From positions 62,001 through 126,000 of the forward strand of contig NZ_QEKQ01000006.1 in NCBI RefSeq assembly GCF_003096655.1: a DNA stretch of 64,000 nucleotides, given 5' to 3'. Positions within the stretch are counted from its first letter, which is position 1. Each line of letters begins with the position of its first letter. This DNA comes from Tamilnaduibacter salinus (lineage in GTDB: Bacteria; Pseudomonadota; Gammaproteobacteria; Pseudomonadales; Oleiphilaceae). Below, piece by piece: positions 9,529 to 17,333 of the stretch. The translations under genes and the position numbers were made by a program. Below the pieces are notes generated by a model that saw only the letters and a program-made list of their open reading frames with translations, did not search any database and had not been told where the DNA came from.

Positions 9529-10809
9529 ATGCGATCCACAGACTCTGACGGTGCCAGTGCGGGCGCCGGACAGAACGGCTCTGCCTCCCGGCACCATCAG
9601 ATACAGGTGCCCGTCGACGCATTAACCCTCGGCATGCATGTGGAGGAACTGGATCGTCCGTGGACGGACGTACCGGTTCTGTTTCAGCGTTTTGTGATCC
9701 GGACTGAAGAGCAGCTATCCACCCTGCGCCATTACTGCGTCTGGGTCTGGGTGGATGCCAATGCCTCGGAGTGCGACGCGGACTGGGGCGCCATGGCCAT
9801 GAAACGCGGAGCCGTCCGGACTGTGCACCCGCTCCCGGAGCAACATCCGCTGTCGGAAGAACTGCCCCGGGCCCGGAAAGCCTATCGGAAAACCCGGAAT
9901 TACGTAGACTCCCTGCTGGCGGACATCCGCAACCAGCAGACCATCGAGCTTGAGGAGGCTCGCCCCGTCATTGAGGCATGCGCCACCAGCATCCAGGCGA
10001 ATGCCAACGCCATGTTCTGGCTGGGTCGCGTCCGTTCAGAGGATGCCTACACGGCGGAGCATTGCGTGCGGGTGGCGATACTGGCCATCGGTTTCGGGAG
10101 TAGCCTCGGGCTGAACGACGCGGACCTGACCACCCTCGGCCTTTGCGGCCTGCTGCACGACATCGGCAAACTGCGAGTCCCCGACGCCATCCTCAACAAA
10201 CCCGGTCGGCTGACGCCGGAGGAGATGGCGGAAATGAAGCGCCACACGGAGTACGGTTATGCCCTGCTCACCAAACAGGGCGACTTCGACCCGATCGTTC
10301 AGGACACGACCCTGTCCCACCACGAGCGAATGGACGGGCGGGGCTACCCAGGCGGTAAGCCGGGCTCCTGCATCAGCCGTTTCACCCGCATTGTCACGAT
10401 TGTCGATGCGTTCGACGCCATGACCAGCGACCGCACCTATCAAAAAGGCGTTTCGACCGCCGACGCCCTGCGCATCCTGTTCAAGAATCGGGGTGACCAG
10501 TTCGATGCGGAACTGGTCGAGCACTTCATCCGAATGATCGGCATCTACCCGCCCGGCAGCCTGGTGGCTCTTAACACCGGCGAAGTCGCCCTCGTGCTGG
10601 CCAACAACCCGCGCTACAAACTCGCTCCGAAGGTAGAGGTAGTTCTCGGGCCGGACAGGCAACCCTGCCGTCGACGGGTACTCGACCTCGCAACGCACCC
10701 CGAATCGGGCGATGGCACACCCTACGCCATCACCGAACCACTCCCGGATGGCGCCTACGGGTTCTCCCTGCAGGCCCACATCGAGCAACAGGGCACCGCT
10801 GCCGGCTGA
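9529..10809 (+). CDS. HD-GYP domain cyclic-di-GMP phosphodiesterase with N-terminal DUF3391
   Basis: The 426-residue protein has a DUF3391 region (about residues 25-130, beginning IQVPVDALTLGMHV) followed by an HD-GYP domain. Metal-binding HD is in LLHDIGKLRVPD near residue 209, and HHERMDGRGYPGG near residue 265 carries the GYP signature. AFDAMTSDRTYQKG completes the domain. HD-GYP proteins hydrolyse c-di-GMP or related cyclic dinucleotides. No receiver or membrane segment is present, so the input signal is unknown. ATG 9529 is used; the first 24 residues are low-complexity and the true start may be slightly downstream. Confidence 0.92.
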   Translation: MRSTDSDGASAGAGQNGSASRHHQIQVPVDALTLGMHVEELDRPWTDVPVLFQRFVIRTEEQLSTLRHYCVWVWVDANASECDADWGAMAMKRGAVRTVHPLPEQHPLSEELPRARKAYRKTRNYVDSLLADIRNQQTIELEEARPVIEACATSIQANANAMFWLGRVRSEDAYTAEHCVRVAILAIGFGSSLGLNDADLTTLGLCGLLHDIGKLRVPDAILNKPGRLTPEEMAEMKRHTEYGYALLTKQGDFDPIVQDTTLSHHERMDGRGYPGGKPGSCISRFTRIVTIVDAFDAMTSDRTYQKGVSTADALRILFKNRGDQFDAELVEHFIRMIGIYPPGSLVALNTGEVALVLANNPRYKLAPKVEVVLGPDRQPCRRRVLDLATHPESGDGTPYAITEPLPDGAYGFSLQAHIEQQGTAAG

Positions 10810-10937
10810 AGCATCCCGATGGCGCCCTCAATTCGTTTTGCAATTAGACCAAAGGCGAAGTCCGACCACTTCCATCCGGTCATCAATGGTCTATGCTGAC
10901 AAGGAATGCCATTAACGATAAAAGAACAGGAGGATTC

Positions 10938-11702
10938 ATGAACGGCAAATGGCTCACCTCTCTCAGTGCCGCCGTCGCGTTGTCACTCGGCTCCACCATG
11001 GCGAGTGCCGAGACCCTCTCCGCGGTCACCGATCCGAGCTTCGTTCCCTTTGAAATGATGGACCAGGAATCCGGCGAGATGGTCGGTTTCGACATGGACA
11101 TCCTGCAGGAAGTCGCCAAGCGCGCCGGTTTTGATTACAACCTGCGGACCATGGACTTCAACGGCATTATCCCGGCCCTTCAGACCGGCAATGCCGACAT
11201 TGCACTGGCTGGGATCACCATCACCGAGGAGCGCGAGAAGATCGTCGACTTTTCAGATCCGTACTACGACTCCGGCCTGCGTCTGCTGATCCGGGCCAGC
11301 AATGACAACGTCGACGAGCTGGCGGACCTGGAGGGCAAGAAGATTGGCACCAAGATCGGCTCGACCAGTTACGACTACCTGACGGCGAACCTGGACGACA
11401 CAGAAGGGGTCACGCCGTATCCAGGCAGCTCCGACATGTACATGGCTCTGATGTCCGGCAGCGTCGATGCGGTCTTCTACGACGCTCCCAATGTGGGCTA
11501 CTTCTCCCGCACCAAGGGCGAAGGTAAGGTAAAAACTGTCGGCCCGCTGTATGAAGGTCAGCAGTACGGCATCGCCCTTGTAGACGGCAGCGAGTGGGTG
11601 GACGACGTCAACGATGCGCTGGCCGCCATGAAAGAAGATGGCACTTACAAGACGATCTATGAGAAGTGGTTCGGCAAGATGCCGGAAGACATGGGTATGT
11701 AA
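10938..11702 (+). CDS. Polar amino-acid ABC transporter periplasmic substrate-binding protein
   Basis: A 254-residue family 3 solute-binding protein. An N-terminal signal peptide (KWLTSLSAAVALSLGSTMASA, split after residue 3, cleavage after ASA) is followed by FVPFEMMDQESGEMVGFDMD and DFNGIIPALQTGNADI, the usual binding-protein motifs. It delivers a polar amino acid, perhaps glutamine, to the permease and ATPase encoded downstream. ATG 10938 has a strong AGGAGGA ribosome binding site; an earlier in-frame ATG at 10893 lacks one. A strong hairpin after the stop may raise the amount of this protein over the membrane subunits. Confidence 0.93.
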   Translation: MNGKWLTSLSAAVALSLGSTMASAETLSAVTDPSFVPFEMMDQESGEMVGFDMDILQEVAKRAGFDYNLRTMDFNGIIPALQTGNADIALAGITITEEREKIVDFSDPYYDSGLRLLIRASNDNVDELADLEGKKIGTKIGSTSYDYLTANLDDTEGVTPYPGSSDMYMALMSGSVDAVFYDAPNVGYFSRTKGEGKVKTVGPLYEGQQYGIALVDGSEWVDDVNDALAAMKEDGTYKTIYEKWFGKMPEDMGM

Positions 11703-11726
11703 CCGTCATCCTGTCCACCCGGAATG

Positions 11727-11754
11727 AACCGGCCTCCCGCCCGGGAGGCCGGTT
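11727..11754 (+). terminator. Intercistronic hairpin (12-bp perfect stem, 4-nt loop)
   Basis: AACCGGCCTCCC (11727-11738) pairs exactly with GGGAGGCCGGTT (11743-11754) around a GCCC loop. No T-tract follows, so it is more likely a partial attenuator or an mRNA 3'-end stabiliser that favours the binding-protein message over the downstream permease and ATPase. Confidence 0.6.
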
Positions 11755-11786
11755 GAACGCTTTCAGAACCTGACAGGAGATTCCCT

Positions 11787-12458
11787 GTGGACTCCGGCTT
11801 CACGTTTGACTGGGGAGCAGCCTTTGGCTCCCTGCCGTATCTGATCAAAGGCATTCCCTACACCCTGCTGATTTCCTTTGGCGGCCTCGCCATTGGGTTC
11901 GTGATCGGCATCATTTTCGGGCTTCTCAGTATCAACAAGAACCGGCTGCTGCGATGGCCCGCCACTGCCTATATCGAGGTGTTTCGAGGCACGCCGATTC
12001 TGGTACAGGTACTGTTCATCTTCTACGGCCTGCCGGACATTGTCGGCGGCCCGATCAACGCGCTGACAGCCGGCATTGCCGCCATTGCGCTCAACTCCGG
12101 GGCCTACATCTCCGAAGTGGTCCGGGGCGGCGTCCAGTCGATTGACTCCGGCCAGAGCGAGGCCGGCCTGTCGCTGGGCCTGACCCGCAACCAGACGTTC
12201 TGGTCCATCATCTGGCCCCAGGCACTTCGTCGGATGATTCCACCGCTGGGCAATCAGGCCATTGTCAGCATCAAGGACACGTCGCTGTTCTCGGTGATCG
12301 GCGTGGGCGAGCTGGTCCGTCAGGGCCAGGTCTACATCGCAACGACGTTCACCGCGTTCGAGGTGTACTTCATGGTGGCCCTTCTGTACCTGGCGATCAC
12401 CCTGACACTGTCCCTGCTGCTGCGGATCGTCGAACGTCGCGGCATTGCTTCAACCTGA
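11787..12458 (+). CDS. Polar amino-acid ABC transporter permease
   Basis: A 223-residue HisM/GlnP-type inner-membrane permease with about five membrane segments. The N-terminus LPYLIKGIPYTLLIS is typical, and the EAA-type loop appears as EAGLSLGLTRNQTFWSIIWP near residue 130. The start is GTG 11787, preceded by ACAGGAGA. It forms the membrane channel with the binding protein upstream and the ATPase downstream; 12 bases separate it from the ATPase gene. A single permease gene suggests a homodimeric channel. Confidence 0.93.
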   Translation: MDSGFTFDWGAAFGSLPYLIKGIPYTLLISFGGLAIGFVIGIIFGLLSINKNRLLRWPATAYIEVFRGTPILVQVLFIFYGLPDIVGGPINALTAGIAAIALNSGAYISEVVRGGVQSIDSGQSEAGLSLGLTRNQTFWSIIWPQALRRMIPPLGNQAIVSIKDTSLFSVIGVGELVRQGQVYIATTFTAFEVYFMVALLYLAITLTLSLLLRIVERRGIAST

Positions 12459-12470
12459 CGGAGCCGTCTC

Positions 12471-13217
12471 ATGCAACACATTGTCGACATGACCAATCTC
12501 GACAAATACTTCGGCGACCTCCACGTGCTGCAGGACATCAACCTGTCCGTCAGCCCCGGCGAGGTGGTCGTGGTGATCGGCGCCAGCGGGTCGGGCAAGT
12601 CCACCCTGATCCGCTGCGTCAATGGACTGGAGGAGTTCGAGTCCGGCTCACTGGTCGTGGATGGCCATGAGCTGGCGCCCAAAGGCGCCAACCAGCAGAA
12701 CCTGCAGAACATTCGCAAGGAAGTGGGCATGGTGTTCCAGCAGTTCAATCTGTTCCCGCACCTGTCCGTCAAGGACAACGTCATGCTCGCGCCCATGAAG
12801 GTGCGCGGCGCCAGCCGGTCAGAAGCGGCCGACAGCGCCATGAAACTGCTGGACCGGGTTGGTATTGCCAATCAGGCGGACAAGTCGCCGAAGCAGCTCT
12901 CGGGCGGTCAGCAGCAGCGCGTAGCCATTGCCCGGGCCCTGGCCATGGAACCCCGCCTGATGCTGTTTGACGAGCCCACCTCGGCGCTGGACCCGGAGAT
13001 GATCGGGGAGGTGCTGGACGTCATGCGGGAACTGGCGAAGGAAGGGATGACCATGATGGTGGTGACCCACGAGATGGGCTTCGCGCGCGAAGTGGCCGAC
13101 CGGGTCATCTACATCCACGGTGGTCGTATCGTGGAAGAAGGCAAACCCGCAGACGTGTTCGACCATCCTCAGAACGAGCGCACACAATCGTTCCTCTCAC
13201 GGGTACTCAAGCATTGA
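12471..13217 (+). CDS. Polar amino-acid ABC transporter ATP-binding protein (GlnQ-like)
   Basis: The 248-residue ABC ATPase shows Walker [10 protein letters not shown] near residue 38, the Q-loop in [10 protein letters not shown], the signature [15 protein letters not shown] near residue 142, Walker [13 protein letters not shown] near residue 163 and the switch His in VVTHEMGFA. It energises amino-acid uptake through the adjacent permease. ATG 12471 follows a GGAG motif. Its TGA stop forms one arm of a palindrome shared with the convergent DUF2505 gene. Confidence 0.95.
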   Translation: MQHIVDMTNLDKYFGDLHVLQDINLSVSPGEVVVVIGASGSGKSTLIRCVNGLEEFESGSLVVDGHELAPKGANQQNLQNIRKEVGMVFQQFNLFPHLSVKDNVMLAPMKVRGASRSEAADSAMKLLDRVGIANQADKSPKQLSGGQQQRVAIARALAMEPRLMLFDEPTSALDPEMIGEVLDVMRELAKEGMTMMVVTHEMGFAREVADRVIYIHGGRIVEEGKPADVFDHPQNERTQSFLSRVLKH

Positions 13218-13233
13218 GGGGCGTTGCCCCTCA
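13215..13233. terminator. Palindrome containing the stop codons of two convergent genes
   Basis: TGAGGGGCGTTGCCCCTCA is a perfect 8-bp stem with a GTT loop. The first TGA is the stop of the ABC ATPase gene and the final TCA is the complement of the DUF2505 stop. It could act as a bidirectional weak terminator, although no T-tract follows on either strand. Confidence 0.6.
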
Positions 13234-13722
13234 GGCCATCAGCTCCCTTATGACGTCGTACTCCCGCTCCATTTTGTAGCGGGAGTCTTCCACCAGAAAC
13301 CGGGCGATTTTCTTGCCCAACAGCGGCACATCGCACCGCACGTTCAACGAGACATGGTTGGTACAGATATCCCCATTGTCTTTCAGGCGCATGTTGCCGC
13401 GAATCCTCGCCGGCACACCATCGACGTGTATCCGGAATTCACAGTGCCATTCCCGGTCGTCCTTGCGAAACCAGTGTTCCTCCTGGCGCACGGCATTCCA
13501 CGGTCGGTGGAAGGCGGACAACGCATTCGGTACCGGTACGGAAGAGGCCACATCCCGGGCCACCACCAACTTACCGGACGACTCGTCCCGATCCCGGATT
13601 TTCACCGCCACGTTGCGGTTTCCCAACCGGTTGTTTTTCTCATGAATCACGGATTCATCGAAGAACGTATCGAGCACCCGGTCGATGCCGGCGTCGTACG
13701 GATGAACCACCTCGACTTTCAT
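13231..13722 (-). CDS. DUF2505 family protein
   Basis: A 163-residue protein beginning MKVEVVHPYDAGIDRVLDTF and containing SSVPVPNALSAF and VPLLGKKIARFLVEDSRY, consistent with DUF2505, a START/SRPBCC-like family that may bind hydrophobic ligands. Function is unknown. The start at 13722 is chosen because AGGAGACAG precedes it; the open frame continues further upstream across the opposite strand of bioA without a ribosome binding site. It is divergent from bioA. Confidence 0.8.
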   Translation of the reverse strand: MKVEVVHPYDAGIDRVLDTFFDESVIHEKNNRLGNRNVAVKIRDRDESSGKLVVARDVASSVPVPNALSAFHRPWNAVRQEEHWFRKDDREWHCEFRIHVDGVPARIRGNMRLKDNGDICTNHVSLNVRCDVPLLGKKIARFLVEDSRYKMEREYDVIRELMA

Positions 13723-13920
13723 TGCCTGTCTCCTGTTCTCAGTGCCGGTCATCATCCATGATCCGGCGGAAATCCGACATTGGCCCGACCACCAGAGCCC
13801 CGGGGCAAAAGAGTCAGGACGCCGGCCTTTGCCCGGATCATTCACGAACCGACTGTACGAGTATCCCGGCGGGTCAGTATCATGGAGCCCCTTACAACCC
13901 CGGGATGGAGACAAGCGCCA

Positions 13921-15270
13921 ATGAACAACGCCGACCTGGTACGACGGGATCTGAACGCCGTCTGGCACCCCTGCACCCAGATGAAGGACCATGAGACGCT
14001 GCCACTCATCCCCTTCAAGCGTGGCAAGGGCGTCTGGCTGGAGGACTTTGAGAACAACCAGTACATCGATGCCGTCAGTTCCTGGTGGGTGAACCTGTTC
14101 GGCCATGCCAATCCGCGCATCAATGCCGCTATCCGCGAGCAGACGGAGACACTGGAACACGCCATGCTGGCGGGGTTTACCCATGAGCCGGTGATCAACC
14201 TCTCGGAACGGCTGATCGAGGTCACTCCGGACGGGCTGAACAAGTGCTTTTACGCCGATAACGGCTCCTCGGCCATCGAGGCCGCGCTCAAAATGAGCTA
14301 CCACTACTGGAAAAACCACGGCAAACCCGGGAAAAAGAACTTCGTCAATCTGGGGAACAGCTACCACGGCGAAACCCTCGGCGCGCTGGCTCTGGGCGAT
14401 GTGGGCCTCTACAAGGCCACCTACCAGCCGCTGCTGATGGAGGTATTCACCGCACCGTCTCCGGACGCCTTCAACCGGGAAGAGGGCGAGAGCTGGGAAG
14501 ACTACGCGATCCGGCAGTTCGAGCACATGGAGCGCATCCTCGCCGAGCATCACGATGAGATCTGCGCGGTGGTCGTGGAACCGCTGGTCCAGTGTGCCGG
14601 CAACATGCGCATGCACCACGCCATTTACCACACCATGCTGCGCAAGGCGTGCGACAAGTATGACGTGCACCTGATTGCCGATGAGATCGCAGTGGGTTTC
14701 GGGCGCACGGGTACGCTCTTCGCCTGCGAACAGTCCGGCATCTCACCGGACTTCATGTGCCTGTCTAAGGGCCTGACCGCCGGCTATCTGCCACTGTCGA
14801 TCGTCATGACCACCAACGACGTTTACGACGCGTTCTATGACGACTATGAGACCCTCAAGGCGTTCCTCCACTCCCACAGTTACACGGGCAATCCGATTGG
14901 CTGCGCCGTTGCCCTGTCCACCCTCGACATTTTCCGGGACGACAATGTCATTGAGCGCAACAAGGCGCTGGCCCAGTGCATGGGTGACTCGGTGGCGCAT
15001 CTGGCCGACCACCCCCATGTCGGCGACATCCGCCAGCACGGCATGACGCTGGCGATTGAGCTGGTCAAGGACAAGGCCACCAAAACGCCCTTCCCCTTCC
15101 AGGAGCGACGGGGCATCCGCGTCTATCAGCACTCGATCACCCGCGAGGCGTTGCTGCGGCCGCTGGGCAACGTGATCTACTTCATGCCGCCGTACGTCAT
15201 TACAGAGAGCCAGATCCAGCACCTGGCGCAGGTGGCCACCGAAGGCATCGATAAGGCGACGAGGGACTGA
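13921..15270 (+). CDS. bioA: Adenosylmethionine--8-amino-7-oxononanoate aminotransferase
   Basis: BioA transfers the amino group of SAM to 8-amino-7-oxononanoate in biotin synthesis and uses PLP. The 449-residue protein has the N-terminal VWHPCTQMKDH, the substrate-site SSWWVNLFGHANP, the PLP phosphate region NGSSAIEAALKM, the Asp-containing LIADEIAVGFGRTG and the PLP Lys in CLSKGLTAGYLP near residue 282. ATG 13921 has GGAGA upstream; an ATG at 13880 lacks a site. It lies six bases before rsmE, the same pairing as in Pseudomonas. No other biotin genes are in the window, nor was a BirA box seen. Confidence 0.96.
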   Translation: MNNADLVRRDLNAVWHPCTQMKDHETLPLIPFKRGKGVWLEDFENNQYIDAVSSWWVNLFGHANPRINAAIREQTETLEHAMLAGFTHEPVINLSERLIEVTPDGLNKCFYADNGSSAIEAALKMSYHYWKNHGKPGKKNFVNLGNSYHGETLGALALGDVGLYKATYQPLLMEVFTAPSPDAFNREEGESWEDYAIRQFEHMERILAEHHDEICAVVVEPLVQCAGNMRMHHAIYHTMLRKACDKYDVHLIADEIAVGFGRTGTLFACEQSGISPDFMCLSKGLTAGYLPLSIVMTTNDVYDAFYDDYETLKAFLHSHSYTGNPIGCAVALSTLDIFRDDNVIERNKALAQCMGDSVAHLADHPHVGDIRQHGMTLAIELVKDKATKTPFPFQERRGIRVYQHSITREALLRPLGNVIYFMPPYVITESQIQHLAQVATEGIDKATRD

Positions 15271-15275
15271 ACCGC

Positions 15276-16016
15276 GTGCGCGTGCCCCGGATCTACACCG
15301 ACAGCCCCCTGACGCCAGGCGACGACACCCTACTCGACTCGCCGGCCGCCCAGCATGTGGGACGCGCACTCAGGATGCAGCCCGGTCAGTCGCTGGTGCT
15401 GTTCAATGGTGACGGCTACGATTACCCGGCGGAGCTGGTGCAGGTCACCAAGTCGACCGTCACCGCCCGACCGGGAACGCCCGTACCGGGCCAGGCCGAA
15501 TCGCCACTACAGGTGCATCTCGGGCAGGTCCTGTCCAGGGGGGATCGCATGGATTATGCGATTCAGAAAAGCACCGAACTGGGTGTTGCCAGCATCACAC
15601 CGCTGTTCAGTGATCGCTGCGAGGTGCGATTGAAAGGCGACCGGGCCGAAAAACGCCAGCGGCACTGGCAACAGGTGGCCATCAGCGCGGCCGAGCAATG
15701 CGGTCGGGCGCGGGTGCCAGCCATCCACCCGGTGACGTCCCTGTCCGACTGGTTCGCCCGGAACGGCTCAGCGGACCTCCGGCTGGTGCTGCATCATCGC
15801 ACCGAGCATTCACTGTCGGAATGGGGTCGGCCGGGAACGCTGGCGTTGCTGATTGGTCCCGAGGGCGGCCTGAATGAGGCGGAAATTGAGACCGCACTGG
15901 CACACAACTATCACCCGGCCGCGCTTGGCCCCCGTGTCATGCGGACAGAGACCGCCCCAGTTGCCGCCCTGTCAGTATGCCAGTGGCTTTGGGGAGACTT
16001 TGCGCAGGGGCCGTAG
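15276..16016 (+). CDS. rsmE: 16S rRNA (uracil1498-N3)-methyltransferase
   Basis: RsmE methylates U1498 of 16S rRNA with SAM. The 246-residue protein begins RVPRIYTDSP, has the PUA-like N-terminal domain (HVGRALRMQPGQSLVLFNG), the MDYAIQKSTELGVASITPL stretch near residue 90, and the SPOUT-fold SAM site LLIGPEGGLNEAEIE near residue 190, ending RVMRTETAPVAAL. The start is a GTG right after bioA with GAGG upstream, so the two genes are probably translated from one message. Confidence 0.95.
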   Translation: MRVPRIYTDSPLTPGDDTLLDSPAAQHVGRALRMQPGQSLVLFNGDGYDYPAELVQVTKSTVTARPGTPVPGQAESPLQVHLGQVLSRGDRMDYAIQKSTELGVASITPLFSDRCEVRLKGDRAEKRQRHWQQVAISAAEQCGRARVPAIHPVTSLSDWFARNGSADLRLVLHHRTEHSLSEWGRPGTLALLIGPEGGLNEAEIETALAHNYHPAALGPRVMRTETAPVAALSVCQWLWGDFAQGP

Positions 16017-16064
16017 AGTGAGAATCGCCCCGGTGCCGGATCAACCAGAAGGAAGAACGACCAA

Positions 16065-17333
16065 GTGCCTGCATTCACTGCTCCACTCCGGAGGCGCGGC
16101 TGGCTGATACCGCTGCTTCTTGTTCTTGCAACGACAGCCATCGTCACGCTGCTGTTTGTTCTTCGTCCAGCGCCTCCCGAATCCCAGGCGACTGAGAAGA
16201 CATGGCCGGTCCAGGTCACCGAATTGACCGACCGGCGCCACGCCCCGGAGATCCGGCTGTTCGGCCGGGTCGAAACGCCGTTCCAGACAACGCTGACGGC
16301 GGCGGTGACCGCCGACGTGGAGAGTCTGCCGGTTCTGGAAGGCCAGTCGGTTGAACAGGGTGAGGTGATCGTCCGGCTCGATGACCGCGATGTCGACCTG
16401 ACCCTCCGCCAGCGCCAGGCCAATGTGACGGAGCTGCAGAGCCAGATCGATCAGGAGCGGCGACAGCATGCCGCCAATCAACAGCTGCTTGATCAGGAGC
16501 GGTCCCTGGTGACCATTGCCAAGCGGCGCCTGGAGCGTGAACAGCGACTCGGACAATCCGATCTGAGCAGCCAGTCCCAGGTTGACCAGGCCCGGCAGGC
16601 ACTGGCCTCCGCGCGGATGACACGCATCAACCGCGAACTCGCCGTCAGTCAGCACGAGGCCCGCATGCAGGCCCTCAACGCCAGTCTTGAGCGCGCGAAG
16701 GCCCAGCTCGAACAGGCCCGGCTGGACCAGCAGCGGACGACGGTACAGGCACCGTTCAGCGGCACGGTCACCGACATTGCCGTCAGCCCCGGCGAACGGG
16801 TCCGCCCGGGAGAGCCTTTGGCCAGTCTGTATGGTAACGATCCGCTGGAAGTGCGGGCGCAACTCCCCATGGGCCAGCTCTCACTGATTCGCCAGGGTCT
16901 GCATTCGGACGCCCCGCTGAACGCTCGACTGACCATTGACGGAGCGCATTATTCGCTGCGGCTGGCGCGCCTCTCCGGCCAGGTGAACGCCGGAGCCGGT
17001 GGCGTCGACGGCTTCTTCCGCTTCCGGGAACGGTCTCCGGCCCTGCCGCTCAACCAGACTCTGGAACTGACCCTGACACTCCCGGAGCAGAGCGGCCTGT
17101 TCGCCGTTCCCGTCTCTGCGATGTATCAGGGAGACACGATTTACCGGGTTGAGGAGCAACGATTAAGGGCCGTCGATGTCACGGTGGCCGGCAGCCGGTA
17201 TGTGGACGGGCAGCAGCAACGGCTGGTTCGCAGCGACGCCCTCTCCGCCGGCGATCGCATTCTGACGACCGCGCTGCCCAATGCCGTTGAAGGCCTGCGA
17301 GTGCGGATACGGAATCAGGCAGGTGACGAATGA
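16065..17333 (+). CDS. RND efflux periplasmic adaptor (membrane fusion protein)
   Basis: A 422-residue HlyD/AcrA-type adaptor. One N-terminal membrane helix (about residues 12-33) anchors it; no lipobox Cys is seen. The first lipoyl half-motif is near VLEGQSVEQGEVIVRLDDRD, followed by a helical hairpin rich in Gln, Arg and Glu (about residues 100-220) and the second lipoyl half with PFSGTVTDIAVSPGERVRPG. It links the RND pump to an outer-membrane channel. The start is GTG 16065 after AGGAAG. Its stop overlaps the pump start by four bases (ATGA). Confidence 0.93.
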   Translation: MPAFTAPLRRRGWLIPLLLVLATTAIVTLLFVLRPAPPESQATEKTWPVQVTELTDRRHAPEIRLFGRVETPFQTTLTAAVTADVESLPVLEGQSVEQGEVIVRLDDRDVDLTLRQRQANVTELQSQIDQERRQHAANQQLLDQERSLVTIAKRRLEREQRLGQSDLSSQSQVDQARQALASARMTRINRELAVSQHEARMQALNASLERAKAQLEQARLDQQRTTVQAPFSGTVTDIAVSPGERVRPGEPLASLYGNDPLEVRAQLPMGQLSLIRQGLHSDAPLNARLTIDGAHYSLRLARLSGQVNAGAGGVDGFFRFRERSPALPLNQTLELTLTLPEQSGLFAVPVSAMYQGDTIYRVEEQRLRAVDVTVAGSRYVDGQQQRLVRSDALSAGDRILTTALPNAVEGLRVRIRNQAGDE

